In this document: in pieces, positions 55,590 through 64,000 of the stretch
Layout of the letters: the number at the start of each line of letters is the position of its first letter
Position numbering within the stretch: position 1 is the stretch's first letter
Origin: Linepithema humile
Lineage: Eukaryota; Arthropoda; Insecta; Hymenoptera; Formicidae
Assembly: GCF_040581485.1 (NCBI RefSeq)
Contig: NC_090128.1
Location: forward strand, 30,410,931-30,474,930
Length of the DNA stretch: 64,000 nt
Direction of reading: 5' to 3'
Notes under the pieces: generated by a model
Databases searched by the model: none
What the model was told of the DNA's origin: nothing
The model's input: only the letters and a program-made list of their open reading frames with translations
Made by a program: the position numbers and the translations under genes

Positions 55590-55732
55590 GGGCTTGTTCG
55601 TTTTAGCTACACTGGGGCTGTTCTGGGTCTGCTCTACACAGGATAATACAGGACAGATAAATAGTTTGTCCTGTATTATCTTGTTTAGAGCAGACCCAGA
55701 GCTGCCCCAGTGCAGCTAAAACGAACAAGCCC
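55590..55732. mobile_element. 143-bp foldback MITE inside the transposase
   Basis: Ends GGGCTTGTTCGTTTTAGCT and AGCTAAAACGAACAAGCCC, near-perfect palindrome. 3-bp duplication AAT at 55587-55589 and 55733-55735. Removing it and one AAT restores the reading frame. Confidence 0.9.
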
Positions 55733-56763
55733 AATGGTTCATACACACATTTTGGTATCGCAAAGAGTCTTTTCAAAATATTAAATGATTTAAATGAAAA
55801 TGTAATTTCAATTTTAAAGATTGATGTAAATATTAATGGTGTCCCTATTTATAAAAGTAGTGGAATATGTCTGTGGCCTATTTTTGTAAAATGTATAGAT
55901 ATAAAAAATAAAAATCCTTTTGTAGTTGGCATGTTTACAGGCACTGGAAAACCAAAACCTTTGGATCTGTATTTACAAGAATTTTTATGTGAGTTAAATG
56001 TTCTATCAACAAATGGTTTTTTTTATAATAGACAACAAATAAAAATAAAATTAAATGCCTTTATATGTGATGCGCCAGCTCGAGCTTATTTAAAATGTTG
56101 TACTTCTCATAATGGCAAGTATGGTTGTGAAAAGTGCTCCGTTGAAGGAATTAGTATCTCACATCGAATGATATACAAAAATATTTTTGCTTTACGAAGA
56201 ACTGATCAATCATTCTATAATCAAGTTGATGAAGATCATCATAAAGGTATTTCTCCTTTAATAAATTACAATATTGGTGCAGTAACTCAATTTCCTTTGG
56301 ATGCTATGCATCTTTTGTGTCTAGGAGTAATGAAAACTTTATTGTTTCGCTGGGTTGTCAATAGAAAACCATCTTATAAACTTTCCTTTCATTCAATTAA
56401 GAACTTTACGAGAAAAATGTTGTTCTTAAGACCATTTATTCCGAATGATTTTGCAAGAAAAACAAGATCTTTAACAGAATTAAGTAGATGGAAGGCCACT
56501 GAATATAGGCTTTTTCTGTTATATGTTGGACCAGTAGTCTTAAAAGGTATTTTAGATAATGCAATTTATAAGCATTTTATGCTTTTACATTGTGCAGTAT
56601 TTATTTTATCTAGTGCTGAACTCGTTAGATATATAGATTATGCTGAAGAACTTTTAAAAAATTTTATCTTGCATGCTGAACATATTCATGAAAATCAAAT
56701 TCTAGTTTATAATTTTCATAATCTCATTCATATTTGCGATGATATTAGAAAGTTTGGTTTATT

Positions 56764-56888
56764 ATGGGATTATTCCAGTTTTCCCTTTCAAAATTTTTTA
56801 GGCAAATTAAAAAAATTGATTCGAGGTCCATCTAATCCTCATCAACAAATTTGTTTACGCATTAATGAGTTGAGTATGCTTAAATTAT
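56764..56888 (+). repeat. 125-bp inverted duplication at an inversion breakpoint, copy 1
   Basis: Reverse complement of 58244-58368 (coordinate sum 115132), covering the end of the broken transposase frame. Confidence 0.88.
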
Positions 56889-57253
56889 AATATCATTCCT
56901 AAAATCTTTCAGTTTATTCTTAATTACATTCGAGTCAAATAGAAAAAAGTGTGTTTATTTAGCAAGAAATCCTTTCATTATCCAGACATTATTGTCATTT
57001 ATTACTTTTGTCTATTTATCGTTAGCAATATAAAGTTTGCCTTTCAGATTTAATTCTTTTAATTTGTTACATATAAATATATTTCAAAGTTAAATTTTAT
57101 ATGATTTCAAATAAGTTAAATTATATAATAAAAATTTATTCGTATTTTTGAAAAATAATATAAGAAATAAAAATAATAAAAAAGCAATTTATAAAATAAG
57201 ATGTGTGAAAATAATAAAATAATAAATAAAATTTGTTACACAAATGTACTCAC

Positions 57254-57455
57254 TATATTTATGTAATATTCTGGTATCATACTCGACCCACTTCTCTGGA
57301 TCAGGAATTTCGATTGATAAAATAGCTTTTTTAATTCGGTCGGTGCCTTTGTAATAAGGCCAAAAGCATTTAGTACCTTCTTTATTAATCCATTTTGCTG
57401 GTATAACTTCTGTTTCTGCAGTTTCAATAAATTCAGCCACACACAATACATATTT
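57254..57455 (-). CDS. Accessory-gene exon of element D (partial gene)
   Basis: A 202-nt exon between acceptor tttag and donor A|gtgagt, phase 1 at its end like the first exon of the DUF4806 gene at 8547-8760 (214 nt). It reads KYVLCVAEFIETAETEVIPA, KWINKEGTKCFWPYYKG and DPEKWVEYDTRILHKY, the same style of N-terminal module (VEF...W...WP). Its start codon exon and downstream exons were not found nearby. Probably a fragment of a DUF4806- or BEN-type accessory gene. Confidence 0.5.
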
Positions 57456-57824
57456 CTAAAATAAATACTATATTATAATCATACAAATATATACAAAAAC
57501 GATTATATTAAATCCACACATTAAATGTTTTATTAATTAAATTTAAAAAATAATTACTTTTGATATTTTTCTTGAAATTTAATAAATGAAACTTAGTTAA
57601 AACAAGTTGATCACTTAATTCCGATATTTTAAACTTTCTTTATATTAATAATATTAAGAATTCATAATAAAGACTGCTAGTGAAAATTTTATACGCAACT
57701 TATTATTGCTCAACATATTTAATGCTCAATTAAACAATTTTATACATTTTGACATAATAATTTGATTACAGATATAAAACAAAAGTAATTATGTATAAAT
57801 CCAAAAAATGCAATTTTAAAAACT

Positions 57825-58368
57825 TTATTTATCAAGATGTAATAATGGAAATATAATATATGTATCAATTTCAGATTGATTATCTGGTAAAGCAACTAAT
57901 TTTCTTTTCACGTTTTTTAAATCGTAAGTATGAAGTGTTGGGTTTAAATTAGAAACTATAAAAGTATGAAGGATAGATGAATTACATGGATAGTTGTAAA
58001 AGTCTTTTATCTCTTTATATTCATTGACAACTACATAATGTTTTGTATGGACTTTATCAAATAAAATATTTTTAACTATAGCAATAGTCCCATTATCTAG
58101 TTCTATATGACTGTTATTGTCTGATATTAATAAAGTATACGATGGTGTGATTATTTTACGGAATTGTTTTGTATATTTATATTCTCTCGGTATAGGACCA
58201 TTATTGTGAGAATGTATTACCTGCACACTATCTTCTTTAATAGATAATTTAAGCATACTCAACTCATTAATGCGTAAACAAATTTGTTGATGAGGATTAG
58301 ATGGACCTCGAATCAATTTTTTTAATTTGCCTAAAAAATTTTGAAAGGGAAAACTGGAATAATCCCAT
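57825..58368 (-). pseudogene. Inverted 3' part of transposase D
   Basis: The frame begins inside the duplicated segment (IRGPSNPHQQICLRINEL) and continues past the point where the plus copy stops: SIKEDSVQVIHSHNNGPI, then a C-terminal domain ending LVALPDNQSEIDTYIIF and LLHLDK with a stop at 57825. By order it is the missing C-terminus of the transposase at 55054-56888, displaced by an inversion. Confidence 0.75.
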
Positions 58369-58758
58369 TGTTACGTCCTGATAGATGTAGAATTTTTTCG
58401 TTGGGCTCGGCGATCGACGTAAACGGACCTGACCGCACGAGCCAAGCGGCACGTTTAGGACTTGCGACGGGTCAGCGACTGGAAGAGTCGTTTTTACTCC
58501 GTCAACAAGTCAACCGCTCGTGGTTCCCTTTTTGGGTCAAGGAATTGAATCCCTATTACCCGGGGCGGAACCTTTGTGCGCAATTTGAGAGGGAAGGTGT
58601 GAGGGGGTGACGAACAAGGAGGGTGTGGTTAAATGAAAAAGAACAAAAGTTTAATTTACTAAAGACAACATTTTAATTTGATTGAATTTATAATTAGGAT
58701 ACAAAAACTTAATTCTTAATCGCATATGTTAATAATTTTATTTATGTATTCTTTACAA

Positions 58759-58789
<31 letters not shown>

Positions 58790-60580
58790 TGTGTGTGTTT
58801 TATTTTTCCGGAGGGAGGACAGAAGAAATAATAAAATAAAGAGAAATGAACTGACTTACTCGTTGCAGAGTAGTTTCGGATCGCGTTGAATATGTTCGGT
58901 GGTTCTGAGCAGGCGCCCCGTTGAGGGAAGGTGTTGTATAGGCGTCGGACCCTTTTGTAAACGAGTGGGCACCCTACTGCGGGATGGTGTCGTCAAGGTA
59001 ATGGACCCTCTACTTGAGATGCACCACGAGATGGTCGCGACAAAGTATCAACTGATTTTACTCTTTGATTCGCGCCCCCGAACTACTCGAAAAACTGGTT
59101 CGAGAAACTGAGCTAAACGGAATAACTGCGTAAACCAGTGCTGCCAGTCGGGCCGGGTTGCCCCTCCAACGGCTAGGCCGCGCGCACGGTAACCATGGTA
59201 ACCACAGTAACGTGTTGTGGGTGCAGTTTTGGCACAATCCCAGTGAACAGACAAATACTGGTAAGGTTTTTGGCAGTTTTCCTTACCCTTGCAACAAATG
59301 TTGTTATTCTTAATAATTTCTGCCAAATAAAGTATTTCTTTATAATTATACAAGAATGTTTTTTTACAATTATTCTCATCCTATTCCTTTTTTTAAATAA
59401 TTATTTTTATCCTATCTTATTCTTCATAAATTTAGTCTTCAATCTGTGTTATCAAAAAAATCAAAATTTAGATTTATATTTACTGGGATCCGCACGCTTA
59501 CAATACGTTACTGGGCATAACCTAGTTTTTGGAAGGGACTGGAGGGGCAACCCGGCCCGACTGGCAGCACTGGCGCAAACTGCTTGAAAAACTGTGTGTG
59601 ATTGTGTCCGGAGCCACCAGAACACGGGTTTTTATACTTTTTCTTTGGGGTAGATCCCTTTGGAAAATCTTAGGTTTTTGGAGCGGGGATCGAATAGGAA
59701 TTAGTCTTGCGAGAAAATTTTTAATGTGGGGGAGGATGGCGTCATTTTTAGCTAATAGGATTGGGTTTAGATGACTAGGTTACTTGAAATGAGATAGGAA
59801 GAAAGAGGCCCTAACGAATAAGGAATAGCGTCGTTTCGGGTCCATATATGATGGGGGTAGGTTTTTGAGGTGGCGTAACCCGGTTGGTGTTAATTAGTAT
59901 AGGTGGGGTGCATCTCAGTGTCTTAAGATCTGGGTGGGCGTAGTCTTTAGACCATACGATGGAATGATGGGTGGTCTATAGAAGTGCTTGCCCTGATTCT
60001 CGGCTTTCGGATTGGGTGGTTAAGAATCGGTATATAAGTTCGCAAAGCCTTGGGTCACTGATCTAATAAATTTGACAGTTTACGACTGTCGCGTGCCCTT
60101 GGTGTCGCGTGGAGAGTGCGACTAATGCATCTCGGTTTCCCAGACCTACTAAACACGTGCGCCGTATCAGGTGTCGCGCCTTCTCGGCATGCGACTGCGG
60201 TCATTCCCCGATCGTTACTCGGTAAAACCCTATCTACTAGCTAGAGTTCCCGTAGGTGGAATCCAAGAGTATGACTAGTTGGTGCCAGTTTTTTCTTTTT
60301 ATCTCTTACTCTAACCGTCTGGAGTCGGTTAAGGACTCCAGCTACCGCGAGAGTTTTGATTTTTACGGTTTTTCTGGCGACGATAGGCACGCTGAGCGGC
60401 CAAGGTATTTTGAAATATCCATGCTATTTTTCTCCGTGAGAAGATTCGAGCTCCTGGTGTCTCATGAGAAAAACAGCTCTGGCGTTATAATATTTCTTAA
60501 GAGTTTTGTTGGTTCCGCGTTTACTAGGTCTGGTATTTAATGAAAAGAAAAGAATCGTGTAGTCTGATCAGGACGTAACA
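58369..60580 (+). mobile_element. Solo LTR, 2.2 kb, at a rearrangement junction
   Basis: Starts TGTTACGTCCTGAT and ends ATCAGGACGTAACA, a 14-bp perfect inverted terminus with TG...CA, like the TGTTACG LTRs of the gypsy element at 20922. TATATAAG at 60031 and AATAAA at 60065 lie near the 3' side. There is no protein-coding frame. An internal inverted repeat (about 59140-59170 and 59548-59578, core GGCAACCCGGCCCGACTGGC) and a (GT)n run at 58759-58797 are present. Flanks CCAT and ATAT do not match, so there is no target duplication. Confidence 0.7.
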
Positions 60581-62993
60581 ATATTACAAATTACTTTTTT
60601 AATTATTTATTATTAAATAAGTAAAACTTAAATTTCTTAAAAAAATAATAACTTGTATAATTAATTATCAATCTTATTATTATAATTGTACATTTATACA
60701 GCTTTTACTGCATTAGTGCATTTAACCAAATTAACTGTAACATTTCTAGAAGAGAAATAAAAATTTTTTTGCTTATAACATTTATTTTTTATATTTCACA
60801 ATTGATATTAATTTTATATGAAAATATTTATGCCTCTCTGTAATTTTTCAGGAATCTGAATTATGTTCTTCAACAAATAATCATTCTGGAGGAGAGGAAG
60901 AATCTGAAGCATCTTTCTGTCAACAATTTTGTCGCATTAATAAAGAACAAAATTTTTGGGAAGAAAAATCACATCAGAAACGTACCATTTGTCCGTGTAC
61001 AAAATCAACTGCAGAAGACGTTATGCTTATGTGTTTGACTCTAGGATTAAGATATAATTTATCGTGGCTAGCACAAGTAGACATTTTAAAAATGATAAAT
61101 ACAATGTATGGATATGAAACAATTCCAAGCTCCAAGTACATGTATTTTAATCATATAGATCGATCAGGTGACATTTTCAAATATCACATTTTTTGTCCAG
61201 AATGTGAAAAATATTATGGAAATAAGAATAACTTAACAGAATCTATCGATTGCAACTGTGGAAATGTTATCAGTGTTAACTCCTCAAATTATTTTTTATC
61301 CATAGATTTAGAATCTCAATTCAAGAGACTTCTTAAAAATACAACAATTGTTGATTCCCTTCTAACTTATAGATTTAATCGTTCAAAAATTAACGATATT
61401 GCTTTAGAAGATATCTATGATGGAGCAGAATATAGAAAACACTTTGATAATGGAAATATTCTTTCACATCTTTATAATTTCTCGTACTCGTTTAATACTG
61501 ATGGTATTCCTATGGGTAAATCTTGTGGCAAAATAATATGGCCCATTTATATTACGATAAATGAACTGCCGCCAAAAGAAAGGAGTTAACACATCTTACT
61601 TGCTGGATTGTATGTTGGTAAAAATGATCCAAACCAAAATGTCTTTTTACAACCTTTTATTGAACAAGCTAATAAATTATCTCTTTATGGCTTTCATTGG
61701 AATCACAATGGAAAAGATGTAATAAGCAAAGTGATTCCTTTGTGCGCTATAGTTGATTTGGTAGCTCGATTTAAAATGTTAAATATGTCTGGGATCAATT
61801 CTTATTATGCATGTACATTTTGTTATCAAAAAGCTGAACGTACAGTGAAAGGGCAGAGATTCCCTTTATGTACATATAGAGCACCTGATCGAACAACAGA
61901 GTCTACTATAAAAGATATCGAGAAAGTATATGAAAAACGAAACGAACGTAATGATAGGAAACGATATGTGAAAGGCGTAAAGGGGCCAACAGTATTATTA
62001 CAATTACATTTCTTTGATTTGATAACTGGATTTGTGCCCGATTATATGCATTGTATTCTTTTGGGTGTGATTCGATTACTTTTACTTTATACTTACAGAA
62101 TTACTTTTTGACTCTTCTCGTAAAAATTTTTGGAAAAACATGGAAAATGATGAAATAGCTATGAAGCATTTAATATCTGCCATTGATGAACGTTTCACTA
62201 ACATATGTGCTTTGACTTCTATCACCCGATCTGTTCGTTCTCTTTCACAAATAAATATTTGGAAAGCGTCTGAATGGAGATCTTGGCTAATATTTTATTG
62301 TATACCGTGCTTGAAAGGTTTTTTAAAAAAAAAATATTTGAAGCATCTTGCTATGTTATCAAAATCTACAAATATACTTTTGCAAAAGTCTGTTACAAAA
62401 CAAAATGTGCTAAAGGCACACGAATTATTTTTGACTTATGTTTTCTTATTTAACAAGTATTTTGGTGTTACATCAATGGTATTAAATGTACATCTTTTAA
62501 CTTACATTGCACAAAATGTTTTAAATTGGGGTCCTCTTTGGACTCATAATGCTTTTGTATATGAAGGACAGAATCGTCATCTGCTGCAATTGTTACAAAG
62601 TCCACGTTATGTTGTAAAGCAAATAGCTCGCAAGTTTTTGATATTTAGTGATTTACCAATTTTGTGCAATGAGTTAGTATCAACAAAATCAATAATAAAA
62701 TTTTGTGAAAATATTATTCAAACTAAATTGCAACATTTTATAAGATGCGAAGGAGTAGTTCTTTTAGGTAAAAAAGAAATATGTACATTTTCATCTGAGG
62801 AATATATATATGCGTTAAAGAATACAATTTTAATTTAGAAAATTGTACATTGTTTAAAAAAATGTTATATAATGGTGTAAGATTTTGTTCTGAAGTTTAT
62901 GCAGCTAATAAGAAACATAATGACTCATATATTTTGACTTGTTATGAAATGATTGCCGTTATAAAAAAAATTATATATGTATCCGATTCAAAA
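60580..62993 (+). repeat. Right arm of the 2.4-kb inverted repeat pair
   Basis: Reverse complement of 1-2413. Begins exactly at the end of the solo LTR and continues past 62993 beyond the reach of the other copy. Confidence 0.9.
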
Positions 62994-63200
62994 GTATTAA
63001 TTTTAGTGCAAGAGGTTGTGGTGCAAAAGGAACCTTTGTTGTTTGATCAAGATTTTAAATATACTCAAGTTAAACGATTCACAGGTTATGGTAAATTTTT
63101 TTGTATTGAACCTGTTGAAATAGATGCTCAATGCGTATTTATAGATCTTATAAACGATAAATATCTATGTAAAATGCCATTTGGTTGTTATGGTGATTAA
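60852..63200 (+). pseudogene. CACTA/EnSpm-like transposase, inverted copy 2, broken
   Basis: The exon starts after ttttcag at 60852 with an acidic segment and CPCTKSTAEDV. CPEC...CNCG zinc ligands lie near 61195-61262, CTFCYQKAE near 61810 and DYMHCILLGVIRLLL near 62040. An in-frame TAA at 61587-61589 interrupts ...KERS and HILLAGLYVGKNDP, frame otherwise continuous. Frameshifts follow near 62090-62140 and near 62815-62850. The last part ends with ...MPFGCYGD at 63200. Unlike copy 1 it has no break at the A/T homopolymer near 62325. The gene's 5' exons are replaced by the solo LTR. Confidence 0.75.
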
Positions 63201-63754
63201 TGATGACGCATTTCATTTTATTGTCACATAATATTAAGTAGCATTTCATGTCTATATATTTAAATATGTATATCTTAATGTAATAATAAATTGAAAAAAA
63301 TATTACTCTAAATCTTGATTACTTTAACCCAATAAAAGTTCTATAAACATTTTCTTGAATCCATTTTTTAATAGTAGCAATGCATAGTTTTCAATAAAAA
63401 CGGGTTAAAATAAAGAAATTACAAAAATATTCTTCCAACATAATATCGTACATGAGAACTAATAATTAAAGAAGAAATAAAATTGTTTCCTTTTTTCTAA
63501 AGTTTTTAAACTTTCACTTTTATAATTTTGTTATTAATTTAAATAAATCTTTTAAATAATACATTATATGATAAATTTTGCTCTTAATTATCTGAAATAC
63601 TTCCGGTTTTTTTTTTATTTTTATAAATTAAAGCAATTAGTAAAGTTCCTAAAGCTTCAAATTAAAAAAAAAAAAAACGTAAAAAAACGCTTAACACACA
63701 ATTTAAAAAAATATTAATTAAAAACATAAATGAAAAATTTCATCTCAGAAATGT
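63201..63754. other. Transposase 3' flank, no gene
   Basis: AT-rich, with T and A homopolymers. Leads into the tandem repeat. Confidence 0.5.
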
Positions 63755-64000
63755 ATACAAAGCGTATCGGAATGCTCTGTATATTCTTTGAGAAATGTTT
63801 GGGAAGCGTGAACAAAGCGTTTCTTAATATTCATTATTAAAGTGTAAAGAAAGTGTATTTTAATGCTTCGTATACATTTTGTGGAATGTTTGAAAAGTGT
63901 AAACAAAGCGTTTCTTAATATAAATTTTCGAAGTGTAAAGAAAGTGTATCTGAATGCTTCATACACATTTTGTGGAACGTTTAAGAAGCGTAAACAAAGC
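63755..64000. repeat. 91-bp tandem repeat, probable subterminal array, cut by window end
   Basis: AACAAAGC recurs at 63811, 63902 and 63993, with AAAGTGTAAAGAAAGTGTAT and GTGGAACGTTTAAGAAGCG between. Period 91 bp, about 2.7 copies. Motif AAGCGTAAACAAAGCG is the reverse complement of the motif in 23380-23720. Confidence 0.75.

Larger units (their letters stand above)
55054..56888 (+). pseudogene. CACTA-like transposase of element D, broken
   Basis: ATG at 55054 (MENKTNFIMNLSKRQKSR). A frameshift in the A run at 55160-55168 is followed by an open N-terminal part, then a 143-bp MITE at 55590-55732 within an LDNG codon run. The frame resumes with GSYTHFGIAKSLFKILND. The core has NGVPIYKSS, FTGTGKPKPL, CDAPARAYLKC, a CEKC knuckle, DEDHH and FPLDAMHLLCLGVMKTLL; the DYMH of its relatives is DAMH here. 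The frame ends artificially at 56888, where the sequence is continued by an inverted piece at 58244->57825. Confidence 0.75.
54209..58368 (+). mobile_element. CACTA-like transposon 'D', rearranged
   Basis: Presumed left end CCCAAGCAACACAG at 54209, followed by an array of AAACGTT / AATAAACGTT motifs to about 54360. It carries a transposase (55054-56888) interrupted by a MITE, an accessory-gene exon (minus, 57254-57455) and the transposase 3' end in inverted orientation (58368->57825). The right terminus is not visible: the element is cut by an inversion and abuts a solo LTR. Confidence 0.55.

Noticed and set aside
58369..60580. DNA transposon with 14-16-bp terminal inverted repeats
   Set aside because: The ends are TG...CA and begin TGTTACG like the gypsy LTRs here, with TATA and AATAAA signals and no transposase; a solo LTR fits better.
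62080..62140. A small intron explaining the transposase frame change
   Set aside because: The only GT-AG pair there would be about 34 nt, too short; a frameshift is simpler and is shared by both copies.
1..64000. CRISPR arrays, tRNA or rRNA genes
   Set aside because: None seen; the tRNA-like matches are retroelement primer binding sites.

Overview
The window is eukaryotic, arthropod-type DNA: split genes with short GT-AG introns, AT-rich spacers, many microsatellites and dense transposable elements. A short run of the insect telomere-type TTAGG repeat and the mix of element families make an insect, probably a hymenopteran such as an ant, the best guess. The species cannot be fixed from sequence alone.

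The only clear ordinary host gene is a complete animal-type I fatty acid synthase on the minus strand. Its coding sequence runs 41630->24441 in 19 exons and reads open for 2376 residues, with every catalytic residue I looked for in KS, MAT, DH, ACP and TE present. Intron 16 carries a young, apparently full-length Ty3/gypsy element (25374-32986, 1350-bp LTRs, TSD CTAC) in the gene's own orientation. Its LTRs hold a striking series of perfect short hairpins.

Left part (1-23.7 kb): a decayed transposase copy (1-2141); a foldback element (3173-11822) whose left end was split by a CACTA/EnSpm-like transposon (3192-9945) with a one-stop transposase and an intact 8-exon DUF4806-type gene; then a second transposon remnant with two divergent genes, transposase 5' exons (minus) and an intact 6-exon BEN-domain gene (plus, 12956-22378). 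The BEN gene's third intron holds a deleted gypsy element (14805-21284), in one LTR of which a complete copia element (15091-19634) is nested.

Right part (41.6-64 kb): an old deleted gypsy element (42614-48091) with a young deletion derivative nested in it (43749-46011); a Penelope-like remnant; a CGGTA-rich low-complexity region with an unrecognised degenerate ORF; several foldback MITEs; a third CACTA-like transposon (from about 54.2 kb) broken by a MITE and by an inversion; a 2.2-kb solo LTR (58369-60580) lying exactly at a rearrangement junction; and a second, inverted copy (60580-62993) of the first 2413 bases of the window, followed by a 91-bp tandem repeat that runs off the end.

The main biological theme is a set of CACTA-like transposons that pair a 'DYMH'-type transposase with a spliced accessory gene (BEN or DUF4806) and carry family-specific subterminal repeat arrays. 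The two complete accessory genes are open while all four transposase copies are broken.
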